Source: Alphaproteobacteria bacterium
GTDB lineage: Bacteria > Pseudomonadota > Alphaproteobacteria > Micavibrionales > Micavibrionaceae
Direction: 5' to 3'
Length of the DNA: 64,000 bases
NCBI GenBank assembly: GCA_021775995.1
Contig: JAJFGS010000013.1
Location: forward strand, 310,001-374,000
Shown: positions 53,913 through 63,455 of the stretch, piece by piece
Layout: each line of letters begins with the position of its first letter
Position numbering within the stretch: the stretch's first letter is position 1
Position numbers and translations under genes: made by a program
Notes under the pieces: model-generated
What the model saw: only the letters and a program-made list of their open reading frames with translations
Told to the model about the DNA's origin: nothing
The model's database searches: none

Positions 53913-55853
53913 ATGAAGAAAAACGACACATCAAATGTAGAGCCAGGAATCGTCTTTGACGATTCTGAATTCTCGACACTTCTAGAAGATGGTTTCGAAG
54001 ATACTGCTACGGTTAACTCTGAGACAGTAAAAACCGTTAATGATGTTGATAAGCAAAACCCATCAAATGAAGAAGTTGAATTTGCTGTTGATGTTGAGGT
54101 TATGCCAGAAGAAACAGCAGATAAGGTTGAAGGAACAGCGTTAGGTCCCATTGGTAATTTTGCCATACAAAATATGGGTGGACGTTTAGGGGATCAACTT
54201 ATTGACCGTGGTCTTATAACGCCAGACCAATTAAACGTCGCATTACAAGAAAAGAAAATCTCTTCTAAGATGATGGGAGAAATTCTTGTTGAGTTAGGTT
54301 TTGTTGACGCCGATGTATTAAGTCGCTTTCTTGCTGAAATATCAGGGTTTGGCGTTTTTGATCCTAAAAATACAATCATTGATGCCGAAGCTTTAGCTTT
54401 AATCGAAAAAGGATTGGCTCATAAACACTCGATGTTGCCTTACTCGCTAAGCGAAGGGTTTCTTTATGTTGCGATGGCGGATCCGCATGACGTTCTTGCA
54501 TTAGATACTTTAAAAAAATATGTTCCTAAAGGTGTTAAGGTTAAGCCATCAATTACAACAAACCGTACTTTAGGAGATGCGATTGATGCCGCTTATGGTT
54601 ATGCGGGAACAGTGAAGGCTATCCTTAAAGAACTTGAAGGGCAATCAGTTGATGAACTGGACGAGGTTGCGGGGTTATCCGAAGATGAGGCATATAGTCA
54701 TCCTCTTGTTCGTCTGGTTAATGCTCTTATCTTTGAAGCTGTTAAGGCTGGTGTTTCCGATTTACATTTTGAACCTGAAGAAAATTTTGTCCGCCTTAGA
54801 TGCCGTAAAGATGGTGTTATGGTGACGACGCAAATTCTACATAAACAACATTGGAATGGAATTTCTCAACGCCTTAAAATTATGGCCTCTTTGAATATTG
54901 CGGATAAATTAGCGCCACAAGATGGTCGTATTCAAATGAATATTAAGGGGCATGAAGTTGATTTTCGTGTTTCATCTTTGCCAACGGTTCACGGCGAAAA
55001 TATTGTTATGCGGGTATTGGATAAGCAGTCCAATATCATGCCATTGTCAAAATTGGGTTTTAGTGAAGATAATTTATCACGCATTAAAAAAGCGCAAAAA
55101 AGACCAGAAGGTATTATTATTGTAACAGGGCCGACAGGAAGTGGTAAAACGACCTCTCTGTATTCCATGTTAAATGAAATTAATACGGTTGATGTTAATA
55201 TTCAAACATTGGAAGATCCTGTTGAGTATTCGCTGCCAATGATTCGTCAAACACATGTACGAGAAGGTGTGTTGGATTTTGCTGATGGTATTCGTGCGCT
55301 TTTACGTCAAGACCCTGACATTATCTTTATTGGTGAGATTCGTGATAAAACAACGGCAGAAATGGCGTTACAAGCAGCGATGACGGGACACCAAGTCTAT
55401 ACAACGCTTCATACAAACGATTCATTTGGTGCTTTGCCACGGTTACTAGATTTGGGAATGGTACCCGGTATGCTTGCTGGAAATATTATTTCCGTATTTG
55501 CTCAGCGTTTGACAAGAACGTTATGTGAAAATTGTAAGGAAGCTTATAAACCCACGGATGAAGAGATTAAAGCTCTAGGTGTGAGCAATTCGCCTGAAAT
55601 TTTTAATGCAAAGCAGGGTGGTTGTACATCTTGTGAGGGGCAGGGATATGCAGGGCGTGTGGCTGTTGCAGAGGTGCTTCTTTTTGATGAAGAAATGGAT
55701 GAGGTTTTGGCGCGTGGTGGAACAAAAGCAGATTTAAAAGAAATTGCTGTTGCGAAGGGCTTTAAGAATATGAGAGACGATGCTATGCTAAAAATCTTAG
55801 AAGGTCGAACAACCTTCGAGGCGGTTTCCAAAGTCGTGGATGTCAACAAATAA
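53913..55853 (+). CDS. Pilus assembly ATPase, MshE/PilB type
   Basis: 646 residues. A charged Asp/Glu/Asn-rich N-terminus is followed by a MshEN-type domain from about 90 (LGDQLIDRGLITPDQLNVALQEKK, then LSRFLAEISGFGVFDP), which binds c-di-GMP in MshE. The GspE core has Walker A GPTGSGKTTS near 410, the Asp box TLEDPVEY, Walker B IIFIGEIRD and His box TLHTND. The zinc site is CENC...CTSC. It powers pilus extension at the inner membrane. It is first gene of a ten-gene operon. Confidence 0.94.
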   Translation: MKKNDTSNVEPGIVFDDSEFSTLLEDGFEDTATVNSETVKTVNDVDKQNPSNEEVEFAVDVEVMPEETADKVEGTALGPIGNFAIQNMGGRLGDQLIDRGLITPDQLNVALQEKKISSKMMGEILVELGFVDADVLSRFLAEISGFGVFDPKNTIIDAEALALIEKGLAHKHSMLPYSLSEGFLYVAMADPHDVLALDTLKKYVPKGVKVKPSITTNRTLGDAIDAAYGYAGTVKAILKELEGQSVDELDEVAGLSEDEAYSHPLVRLVNALIFEAVKAGVSDLHFEPEENFVRLRCRKDGVMVTTQILHKQHWNGISQRLKIMASLNIADKLAPQDGRIQMNIKGHEVDFRVSSLPTVHGENIVMRVLDKQSNIMPLSKLGFSEDNLSRIKKAQKRPEGIIIVTGPTGSGKTTSLYSMLNEINTVDVNIQTLEDPVEYSLPMIRQTHVREGVLDFADGIRALLRQDPDIIFIGEIRDKTTAEMALQAAMTGHQVYTTLHTNDSFGALPRLLDLGMVPGMLAGNIISVFAQRLTRTLCENCKEAYKPTDEEIKALGVSNSPEIFNAKQGGCTSCEGQGYAGRVAVAEVLLFDEEMDEVLARGGTKADLKEIAVAKGFKNMRDDAMLKILEGRTTFEAVSKVVDVNK

Positions 55854-55889
55854 CCGTTTGATTAAAAATAAAGTTTAAGGGCTGTAAGG

Positions 55890-57098
55890 TTGGATAAATA
55901 TAAGTATAGAGCTGTAAATGAAGCGGGTCGGCCTATTCGCGGAGTTTTGACGGCGGCTAATGAGACAGACTTATTTAATCAGTTGCAGAATTCCAGTTTA
56001 GAATTAATAGATTGTTCACCAGTAAAGTCAAAAACAGGGGCTTTTTCTCTACGTAAAAAAGTTTCGCTTCGTGAGCTCATCCAGTTTTTTATGAATTTAC
56101 AACAAATGCAGGGCGCGGGTATTCCGTTGCTTGATGCTCTTGCTGACTTGCGGGATACGGCTGATAAAGATGCCTTTCGTGATGTTTTGTCAGAGCTGTA
56201 TCGTGATGTATCCGAAGGTAGTGCTTTGTCAGAGGCGATGGCAAACCATCCACGCGTTTTTGGTAATCTTGAGATTTCTTTGATTGCCTCAAGTGAAGAG
56301 AGTGGTGATTTACAAGAGGCATGTCGTCAATTGGTGTCTTATCTAAAATGGGTTGATGCTATGCAAGTGCGCGTTCGTAAGGCAACGCGTTATCCAATGA
56401 TTCTTCTGGCCGTTGTACTGTTTACAGTGACAATCATGATGGGTTTTGTTGTTCCTCAAATTGTAGATTTCATTCGTAATCTTGATCAAGAGCTTCCTTT
56501 TTCAACGACGTCTTTAATCGCGACGTCAGATTTTTTTGCTGCACACTGGCTTTGGGTTTTGCTGGTTCCAATTGTTTCTATAATTGCAATTATATTCTTT
56601 TCAAGAACATCAGATTCTTTTGCTTACAGGGTTGATGCTCTTATTTTAAAAACGCCTATTATGGGAGAGTTGATTCGGAAAATTAACATTGCACGCTTTG
56701 CTCAAACATTCGGTGCGCTGTTCCAAGGGGGTATTGAGATTTTAAAGGCGTTGGATGCCGCAACCAATACGGTTGGTAATAGAGTGTTAAGAGAGGGGCT
56801 TGAGAATGTCCAAAGATATGTCAAATCAGGAGATTCTCTTTCCGAGGCTTTGAACAAAAGTGGGGAGTTTCCCTCTATGGTGGTGAGGATGGTGAGAGTT
56901 GGTGAGGAGTCCGGTGGGCTTACAAACGTTCTCAATCAGGTGTCTGAGTTTTATACAAATGATGTTGATGAGGAGGTTCAAAAAGTAATAACGATGATTG
57001 AGCCTTCACTTACTGCTGTTCTTGGTGGTATGATACTGTGGATTGCGGTTGGAGTCTTTGGCCCCATCTATTCGAGTTTTGAAAATATTGATTTTTAA
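55890..57098 (+). CDS. Pilus inner-membrane platform protein, PilC/GspF/MshG type
   Basis: 402 residues, start TTG at 55890 with TAAGG just upstream. Two GspF-type repeats are visible: first with FFMNLQQMQGAGIPLLDALADLRD and second with FAQTFGALFQGGIEILKALDAATNT. Three membrane segments occur near 170-195 (MILLAVVLFTVTIMMGFVVPQI), 215-235 and at the C-terminus (ILWIAVGVFGPIYSSF). It forms the rotor/platform moved by the ATPase. It lies 36 bases after the ATPase gene. Confidence 0.94.
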   Translation: MDKYKYRAVNEAGRPIRGVLTAANETDLFNQLQNSSLELIDCSPVKSKTGAFSLRKKVSLRELIQFFMNLQQMQGAGIPLLDALADLRDTADKDAFRDVLSELYRDVSEGSALSEAMANHPRVFGNLEISLIASSEESGDLQEACRQLVSYLKWVDAMQVRVRKATRYPMILLAVVLFTVTIMMGFVVPQIVDFIRNLDQELPFSTTSLIATSDFFAAHWLWVLLVPIVSIIAIIFFSRTSDSFAYRVDALILKTPIMGELIRKINIARFAQTFGALFQGGIEILKALDAATNTVGNRVLREGLENVQRYVKSGDSLSEALNKSGEFPSMVVRMVRVGEESGGLTNVLNQVSEFYTNDVDEEVQKVITMIEPSLTAVLGGMILWIAVGVFGPIYSSFENIDF

Positions 57099-57119
57099 TT
57101 TTAAGGGCTGTCTCAAAAG

Positions 57120-58730
57120 GTGACTTTTTTTTCTTCTACGCGCTGTGTTCTTATCCTTGGTGACGAAGGATTACAGATATTCAATGTTGGTCGTTTAAGT
57201 GCAAAGTTTGTAGACTTTGTACCGTGGAACACTGTTGAATTTGAAATAAGTGTCAGAGAGATACTTGTTCGTAAATGTAAGCGTAAACCAATTGTTATTT
57301 TAAATGATATGGTTGAGCAACATTATCGCAAAGAGCGTTTGCCAAAAGTTGGTATGATGGATCGCGCTAATGTTTTGAAAAGACGTTTAGGTATTGCGTT
57401 TCCAAATTATAAAATTCGAGCAGCACTGAAGCTTGATGATAAAAGTTCAAATTTACCTAAGGATGGTAAGGGTGCTGCTTACTTATTTGCAGCGATACCG
57501 ACCACGGAATCCTTTTCTAAAACAATGAGGGCTATTCACCTTTCTAACGCCAGCGTTTTAGGGTTTTATTTATTGCCAATTGAGGCTTCGGCCATGGTTA
57601 AGGCGTTGTCCGCTAAAGTTTCTAAAGGTAAGAAAGGGGCGGCCACGTGGTCTATATTTATGGGGCAACACCAAAATGGTGGTGTAAGACAAGTTGTTAC
57701 GCGTGATGGAGAGCTTGCATTAACGCGTATGACGCCCATTGTTGATACGGACGTAGAGCCAGAACTTTGGTCAAAGGAGATTGCGGGTGAATTAAAAGCG
57801 ACGATGAGTTATTTGTCTCGTTTTGGTTACAATGAGGCAGATGGTTTAAATGTCATTATTATTGGCAATGAGGGTACAGAGAGTTACCTCGAGTCTACAA
57901 TAGATGTAGACTGTAATTTGCAGGTATTGACGTCACAGCAAGCGGGCAAGCTTTTGGGCATCAACACTGGTGGTCAAAGTGATTTGCGGTACGCAGACCC
58001 GCTACATGCGGCATATTTAGGGCGTAAATCAAAGTTTCGTTTGCCTATGCAGGTTGCCGCTTTGGACAGTATGGTTAAGCCGCGACGTATGGCATCTTTT
58101 GTTATTTTGGCGTTGTTGGCTGGCTCTTCTTACTTTGGATATAAAATATTTTCTGATTGGACAAAGTCCCTTGAGGTTAAGGAAGAGATACGTGTTGTTG
58201 ATGAGCGCAAAAGGTCGGTACAACAAGAATATAATCTTGAGCTAGCAAAGCAGAAAGAAATCGGTTTTGATTTCCTTCTTGTGAGCAATTCTGTCGAGCT
58301 TTTCAATGAGATTGATAAACAAAAAATAAAACCGTTGTCGTTGTTTCAACAGATTGGACGATCTTTGGGTCCTGATTTGCGTCTTGATAATCTAGTTTTA
58401 AAGTCAGTAAAATTAAAAAAGCGGGCTTCAAATGAAAATCAGTATTATGATTCTCAAGAGCCGGTTAATAAAGAAGAAATAATCATGGAAGCTGTTATGA
58501 CGCTTTCCTTTGACAGTGATATTGACCCAGATATTGGTGTTCAAAAAACAAATACATTACAAGAACGCTTACAAAAGAATTTGCCTAATTATGATGTCTC
58601 TATCATTAAGCAAGTTGCAGATCTTAGTTATACTGGCAATTTCGTGGGTGAGGCTGGGATGGCTGCAAGTGTTGAAGAGGAGCCACAAGATTATGAGGCA
58701 GAAATTGTCGTAAGGGGGCCTGTACGATGA
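57120..58730 (+). CDS. PilM-PilN-like composite (MshI/GspL-like)
   Basis: 536 residues, start GTG at 57120 with AAAAGG upstream. The N-terminal 300 residues resemble an actin-fold PilM/GspL cytoplasmic domain (GDEGLQIFN, ALKLDDK, AYLFAAIPTTESF). A single membrane helix follows at about 323-342 (FVILALLAGSSYFGYKIF), then a periplasmic coiled coil and ferredoxin-like PilN part. PilM and PilN functions are therefore fused, as in MshI and GspL. It overlaps the PilO-like gene by four bases. Confidence 0.8.
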   Translation: MTFFSSTRCVLILGDEGLQIFNVGRLSAKFVDFVPWNTVEFEISVREILVRKCKRKPIVILNDMVEQHYRKERLPKVGMMDRANVLKRRLGIAFPNYKIRAALKLDDKSSNLPKDGKGAAYLFAAIPTTESFSKTMRAIHLSNASVLGFYLLPIEASAMVKALSAKVSKGKKGAATWSIFMGQHQNGGVRQVVTRDGELALTRMTPIVDTDVEPELWSKEIAGELKATMSYLSRFGYNEADGLNVIIIGNEGTESYLESTIDVDCNLQVLTSQQAGKLLGINTGGQSDLRYADPLHAAYLGRKSKFRLPMQVAALDSMVKPRRMASFVILALLAGSSYFGYKIFSDWTKSLEVKEEIRVVDERKRSVQQEYNLELAKQKEIGFDFLLVSNSVELFNEIDKQKIKPLSLFQQIGRSLGPDLRLDNLVLKSVKLKKRASNENQYYDSQEPVNKEEIIMEAVMTLSFDSDIDPDIGVQKTNTLQERLQKNLPNYDVSIIKQVADLSYTGNFVGEAGMAASVEEEPQDYEAEIVVRGPVR

Positions 58731-59386
58731 TGAAAGTAGTAGGATTAAATAAAATATTATTGATTTTATTGTTGGCCGCTTTTTTAGTTTTGGCGTTTTT
58801 ATATAGTCAATATGTTCTTGGACCGAGTTTGAAAAAACAGCAGTCTCTGCTTTCTGTGAGTAAGGCAGAAATTTCTGAAATGACAAATAACCTTACTTTG
58901 TTATCAGAGGGGCTAGAAAAGTTTGAGCTACAAAAGGATGATTTTGAAAAAATTAGACATTTAGGTTTTTTTAATCCGCAAAATCGTGTTGAAGCGAAGC
59001 AAATTATAACAGCAATGCAACGTGAGAGCCGTTTAAGAATTAAAACATATACGATTAAACCTGCGGTTAGTATTACAAACGAAAAAAGTAGGGAAGCTGG
59101 CTATAAAGTTTTAAATACAGATATGGATTTTAATTTGGAGGCGATTGAAGATGCAGACATTTATAAGTTCATTTATATTTTAAATTATGGTTTTCCAGGT
59201 CAGGTCATTATCAAAAACTTTTCAATATCGAGAGAGGTTGATATAACTCAACCGCTTTTGAGAAAAATTGGTGTGGGGCAATCAGAGCCGATCATTGAAG
59301 CGACTTTAAGTATTTCCTGGCAGACAATGGTTCCTGATGAAGCACTATCTGTTTCCGATGCCACTTCTCAACAAGGGGGGCAATGA
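58727..59386 (+). CDS. PilO/MshJ/GspM-like protein
   Basis: 219 residues. Membrane helix at 9-27 (ILLILLLAAFLVLAFLYSQYVL), then a coiled coil (LLSVSKAEISEMTNNLTLLSEGLEKF) and a small alpha/beta domain. This is the PilO layout: an alignment-complex subunit that dimerises with PilN. Starts with ATGATG overlapping the end of the previous gene by four bases. Sequence identity to named families is low, so the call rests on topology and position. Confidence 0.75.
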   Translation: MMKVVGLNKILLILLLAAFLVLAFLYSQYVLGPSLKKQQSLLSVSKAEISEMTNNLTLLSEGLEKFELQKDDFEKIRHLGFFNPQNRVEAKQIITAMQRESRLRIKTYTIKPAVSITNEKSREAGYKVLNTDMDFNLEAIEDADIYKFIYILNYGFPGQVIIKNFSISREVDITQPLLRKIGVGQSEPIIEATLSISWQTMVPDEALSVSDATSQQGGQ

Positions 59387-59387
59387 C

Positions 59388-59981
59388 ATGAAAAAACTGT
59401 TTTTAAAAACTCTTCTTGTTTGTGCTCTCGTAACGCCAAGTATTGTATATGCTCAACAGGCGGTCGTTACACCGCAACAAGCGGCACCTAATAATTTTAA
59501 CATGCCTATTGTTGGTACGGCAGAAGAAGGTTTGTCAGTTATAATTAATAGAATTGATAAAGTGCGTCCTGATATTGATTTAAATCAAATTCCGTCATTA
59601 TTTTTTACGCCATCGGAGCAAAGTCTTATTGCTGAAGCCCGTTTGGGGTTAACTGCGAGAGCGCCGTCGCAAACAGAGTTAAACGCAGCTGAGCAGGGCG
59701 AAATCATAATTGGCCCGCGGGAATTAGCCTTAGGAGGAATTGTTTATTCATCTTCAACAGATTGGACAATATGGCTTAATGGTGAAAAAATTACACGCGA
59801 TAGATTGCCGCCAGAAATATATGATATTGAAGTTCGTAAAGATTATATAAAGCTTAAATGGTTTGATGCTTATACGAACCAAATCTTCCCAGTAAAATTA
59901 AGAACACACCAGCGTTTCAATATAGATACGCGTATATTCTTGCCAGGCGAAACACCTATGAAAGTGATAAGCGAATATTGA
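59388..59981 (+). CDS. Periplasmic pilus protein, MshK/GspB-like
   Basis: 197 residues from ATG 59388, preceded by GGGGGG. Signal peptide KKLFLKTLLVCALVTPSIVYAQ. The C-terminal 90 residues (LALGGIVYSSSTDWTIWLNGEKITRDRLPPEIYDIEVRKDYIKLKWF) have the pattern of the small beta domain found in GspB, MshK and PilP-type proteins that link the inner-membrane complex to the secretin. An earlier in-frame ATG at 59337 lies inside the previous gene and precedes the signal by 17 residues, so is rejected. Confidence 0.7.
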   Translation: MKKLFLKTLLVCALVTPSIVYAQQAVVTPQQAAPNNFNMPIVGTAEEGLSVIINRIDKVRPDIDLNQIPSLFFTPSEQSLIAEARLGLTARAPSQTELNAAEQGEIIIGPRELALGGIVYSSSTDWTIWLNGEKITRDRLPPEIYDIEVRKDYIKLKWFDAYTNQIFPVKLRTHQRFNIDTRIFLPGETPMKVISEY

Positions 59982-60700
59982 TGTCACAGCCTGTCCTTGC
60001 CGTAAGCGCCCTTAGCGCAGGTTATAATAAATTACTCGTTGTTGATGATGTTTCATTTGAAATTAAAAAAGGTGAAATATTTGGTCTTGTTGGCTTAAAT
60101 GGCGCAGGAAAAACAACGCTGATTAAAACCATACTGGGGTTAAGAGAAAAATTTAGTGGTGATATTAGTGTGGGGGGGAAGGAACAATTTTCTTATCTTC
60201 CAGAAAGATTTGACCCACCGTGGTTTTTGTCTGGTTATGATTTTATAAAATTTTCTTTAAGCCTTTATAAGAAGAAAGTTAAAAAGGAAGAGACAATAGA
60301 TTTAGCAAAACGTATTTCCTTGAATCCCGATTTTTTGCATAAGCGTGTAAATACGTATTCAAAAGGGATGCGTCAAAAATTAGGTCTTTTAGCCACTTTT
60401 ATGACTGGAGCCCCAGTTTTGATTTTAGATGAGCCGATGAGTGGTTTGGACCCTAAGGCAAGGCAAGAGGTCAAACAGATTATTTACGAAACTAAGGCTG
60501 AGGGACGTTCGGTCTTTATGAGTTCTCATATTTTGACGGATGTTGCTGAATTATGTGACCGTGTTGCGGTATTTCATGATAAATCGATAATATTTATCGG
60601 AACGCCACAAGATTTAAGGAAACAAGGCGTAAATGAAGATATTGAAAAGGCTTTTTTATCCCTTTTAGAATCTCATTCGGCAGATGCCATGATTTCATAA
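59981..60700 (+). CDS. ABC-transporter ATP-binding protein in pilus operon
   Basis: 239 residues. Walker A GLNGAGKTT at 38-46, Q-loop region, signature YSKGMRQK near 130, Walker B VLILDEPMSGLDP and switch His in SSHIL. ATG overlaps the upstream TGA by one base (TGATG), so it is an integral operon member. It looks like an ABC-2-type exporter ATPase, yet no permease gene is present. In Myxococcus an ABC ATPase (PilH) belongs to the type IV pilus locus, an established precedent. Confidence 0.93.
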   Translation: MSQPVLAVSALSAGYNKLLVVDDVSFEIKKGEIFGLVGLNGAGKTTLIKTILGLREKFSGDISVGGKEQFSYLPERFDPPWFLSGYDFIKFSLSLYKKKVKKEETIDLAKRISLNPDFLHKRVNTYSKGMRQKLGLLATFMTGAPVLILDEPMSGLDPKARQEVKQIIYETKAEGRSVFMSSHILTDVAELCDRVAVFHDKSIIFIGTPQDLRKQGVNEDIEKAFLSLLESHSADAMIS

Positions 60701-60785
60701 TTTCTTTTTTTGGTTTTTTTTGTTATACTCGTTATGCGTAATTTCATTTTTCTTTCAGACATTTCAGTCAAAGGTGCTTTTAAAC

Positions 60786-61700
60786 ATGTTTTTAAACAGT
60801 AAAAATTTTCTTAGAGTTGGCACGTTAGCAATAATATTTGTATCGGTATGCTCTATATCGGCCATGGCACAAGAACAAGCTGTAGAGGGGTTGCCTCCTC
60901 AACCTGCTCAATCAACATTACCTGAGGCGGAAGCTGTTGCAAGTCAACCTTCAACGCCATTGAATGACGTTCAGCCAGAGCCTGTTCCTTTTTCAGGGAC
61001 GTATTATGATGCTGGTTCGATTGGACCAAGTGAATTAGGGGCTTCTGCAGGTCCTCGTAAAGTTGATCCAAAATATGAACCAGGCTCAAGTTTTGTCGTG
61101 GTTAAAAAGAATGCTTCTGCGACAAGTCGCCAAGCAACTATCGTTGCTGCACAACGTGCCTTAAAATTACAACGTTATTCTTCAGCATTAGAGCTATATG
61201 AAACTCTTTATAAAAAGAATCCACGCGATAAACAAATTTTAATGGGCTTGGCTGTATCTCAACAATATAACGGATTTAATGAGTCTGCTATAGCGACGTA
61301 TGAGGAGCTTTTAAAAATTGATCCTCGTAATTCAGGAGCCATGGTTAATCTTATGGGGCTGTTGGAGCAACATCAGCCAGATTTGGCGTACCGTAAATTA
61401 CAAGACCTATGGAACAATAAAGGAAATAATCCTGCCATTGCTGCCCAGTTGGGTTTGCTGAGTGCAAAGATGGGGAACTATGAAGATTCCAGTCGCTACT
61501 TAGGAATTGCCGTCTCATTGGAGCCTAATAATGCGTTAAATTATTACAATTTAGCTGTTGTTATGGACCAAGCAAAATCACACCAGTCTGCCATTGAATA
61601 TTATCAAAAGGCATTGGAAGTTGATGTTGCACATAAGGGCGGTCAATCTATTCCTCGTGAACAGGTTTATGATCGTTTAGCACAGCTTCGTCGTTTGTAA
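60786..61700 (+). CDS. Exported TPR protein (MshN/PilF-like position)
   Basis: 304 residues from ATG 60786, with AAAGG upstream; longer frames add an unlikely second hydrophobic leader. Signal peptide LRVGTLAIIFVSVCSISAMAQ; then a Pro/Glu/Gln-rich linker (to about 95) and at least four tetratricopeptide units (ALKLQRYSSALELYETLYKKNP, FNESAIATYEELLKIDPRN, NYEDSSRYLGIAVSLEPNN, SHQSAIEYYQKALEVD). TPR proteins act as pilotins or scaffolds; MshN sits at the same place in MSHA loci. Confidence 0.85.
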   Translation: MFLNSKNFLRVGTLAIIFVSVCSISAMAQEQAVEGLPPQPAQSTLPEAEAVASQPSTPLNDVQPEPVPFSGTYYDAGSIGPSELGASAGPRKVDPKYEPGSSFVVVKKNASATSRQATIVAAQRALKLQRYSSALELYETLYKKNPRDKQILMGLAVSQQYNGFNESAIATYEELLKIDPRNSGAMVNLMGLLEQHQPDLAYRKLQDLWNNKGNNPAIAAQLGLLSAKMGNYEDSSRYLGIAVSLEPNNALNYYNLAVVMDQAKSHQSAIEYYQKALEVDVAHKGGQSIPREQVYDRLAQLRRL

Positions 61701-61703
61701 TTT

Positions 61704-62177
61704 TTGTCATTGTTTGATCTTGTTCCTGATAATTTAGCAATTGAATTAACAATAGCTATATTTTTAGGCATGCTTTTAGGCAGCTTTTCTACGGCTGTGG
61801 TTTATCGTACGCGGCACAATCAATCATGGATTTGGAATAATAAGCGGGATGATAAGGCGCGTTCTTTTTGTCCGGCATGCGGTCATACATTAGGTATTAA
61901 GTCATTGGTTCCTGTCTTTTCTTGGTTATTTCAAAAGGGAAGGTGCTGTTATTGTCAGGCAAAAATACCTTCCGAATATATTCTTATTGAACTGACGTTA
62001 ATTATTGTTTGTCTGGGTATTTACGCCCTTCTTGGTTTTACAAAATTAGGGGTATTTATGATGTTTTTGTCAGCCTTTTTTGTAAGTCAGGGGCTTTTGG
62101 CTGTAAAATATAAGGTGTTATCGAAATTGCTCTTTTCAATTATTGTTTTTGGAGGGGTTTTTATTCTTTTGCTATAA
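61704..62177 (+). CDS. Prepilin-peptidase-like N-terminal domain, protease half absent
   Basis: 157 residues, TTG start at 61704. First helix LTIAIFLGMLLGSFSTAVVYR is the A24 N-terminal hallmark; zinc-type Cys are C56-x2-C59 and C81/C82-x-C84 (CPAC ... GRCCYC), followed by IPSEYILIELT. In full-length enzymes (about 250-290 residues) the catalytic Asp of the ID...LPD motif comes next; here the corresponding stretch is LLAVKYKVLS and the protein ends, so both catalytic Asp are missing. It may act as methyltransferase domain only, or be degenerate. Confidence 0.8.
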   Translation: MSLFDLVPDNLAIELTIAIFLGMLLGSFSTAVVYRTRHNQSWIWNNKRDDKARSFCPACGHTLGIKSLVPVFSWLFQKGRCCYCQAKIPSEYILIELTLIIVCLGIYALLGFTKLGVFMMFLSAFFVSQGLLAVKYKVLSKLLFSIIVFGGVFILLL

Positions 62178-62309
62178 TTCTGTTTGGTTATTTTAAGGTT
62201 ATTGACCGTAAGTTAAGAATAGCTCAAACTATCCAATGTATGTTTACACTTCCTTTATTAATTTACGATATAAGAGGAGGTACTATTTATTCCATAAGGG
62301 GGAAGAAAA

Positions 62310-63455
62310 GTGGATTTAACGCAACTTCTTGCATTCACGATGCAAAACAACGCATCGGACCTTCATTTAAGTTCAACATGCCAACCAATTATACGTGTTC
62401 ATGGAGAGTTAAAACGGGTTAAGACTGATATACTTTCAAGCGAAGATATTCGTTCTATGCTTTATTCCGTTATGTCTGAAGATCAACGGGCAATCTATGA
62501 ACGTGATTTTGAAGTTGATATGGCTATCTCTTTTGGAGAGAAGGCTCGTTTTCGTGTGAATGCGTTTATGACCCGAAATGGAGCGGCTGCTGTTTTTAGA
62601 ACAATTCCTTCTGTTATTCCGACGATGGAAGAATTGCAGTTGCCGCCAGCAATTCGTAAATTTGCTGAGCTTGAAAAAGGGATTGTGATTATTACTGGGG
62701 CAACAGGTTCTGGTAAGTCGACGACCCTTGCTTCGATTATCAATCAGATTAATACAACGAAAAGAAAACATATTTTGACGATTGAGGACCCAGTCGAGTT
62801 TTTTCACACGTCTGACAAAAGTTTGATTAATCATCGTGAGTTAGGGCGTGACACACATTCTTTTAAAAACGCTTTGAAAAGTGCATTACGTGAAGACCCG
62901 GATGTTATTCTTGTTGGGGAGATGCGAGATTATGAAACAATCTCTCTTGCTTTGACGGCCGCCGAAACAGGCCATTTAGTTTTTGCAACGCTTCATGCAA
63001 ATTCTGCGGCAAAGACTGTTGACCGTATTATTGATGTGTTTCCGACAGGGGATAAGGAGATGGTGCGTGCGATGTTATCAAACTCTTTGGAAGGGGTTAT
63101 TGCACAGACACTTTTGAAAAAGGCCGATGATAGTGGTCGTGTTGGTGTGTTTGAAGTTTTGGTTGGAACGAACGCTGTTAGAAATTTAATTAGAGAGAAT
63201 CAAGTTCCTCAAATTTATTCTATGATGCAGACAGGGTCTCGCTACGGCATGATTACAATGGAAGAATCTATAAACAATCTTTTAGAGCAAGGTCAAATTA
63301 CAGCTTCTGAGGCAAGGGTTGTTTTGGCGAGAGCTAGTGATGAGGGTATCGGAACTGAGGAAGAAGGGGAAGGCGATAAGGAAAAAATATCCAAGCCTTC
63401 TGCTGCGGCCACTAAACAAGAGGCAGCGTCAGATGAGGGAGGTTATTCATTTTGA
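62310..63455 (+). CDS. pilT: Twitching-motility retraction ATPase PilT
   Basis: 381 residues, GTG start with AGGGGG upstream. N-terminal PAS-like part (ASDLHLSSTCQPIIRVHGELKRV), Walker A GATGSGKSTTLAS near 131, Asp box TIEDPVEF, Walker B VILVGEMRD and His box TLHANSAAKT. AIRTL-type segment is TPR-free; the C-terminal tail is acidic and Ala/Lys rich (about 40 residues beyond the usual end). It depolymerises the pilus. The next ATPase gene overlaps it by four bases. Confidence 0.95.
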   Translation: MDLTQLLAFTMQNNASDLHLSSTCQPIIRVHGELKRVKTDILSSEDIRSMLYSVMSEDQRAIYERDFEVDMAISFGEKARFRVNAFMTRNGAAAVFRTIPSVIPTMEELQLPPAIRKFAELEKGIVIITGATGSGKSTTLASIINQINTTKRKHILTIEDPVEFFHTSDKSLINHRELGRDTHSFKNALKSALREDPDVILVGEMRDYETISLALTAAETGHLVFATLHANSAAKTVDRIIDVFPTGDKEMVRAMLSNSLEGVIAQTLLKKADDSGRVGVFEVLVGTNAVRNLIRENQVPQIYSMMQTGSRYGMITMEESINNLLEQGQITASEARVVLARASDEGIGTEEEGEGDKEKISKPSAAATKQEAASDEGGYSF

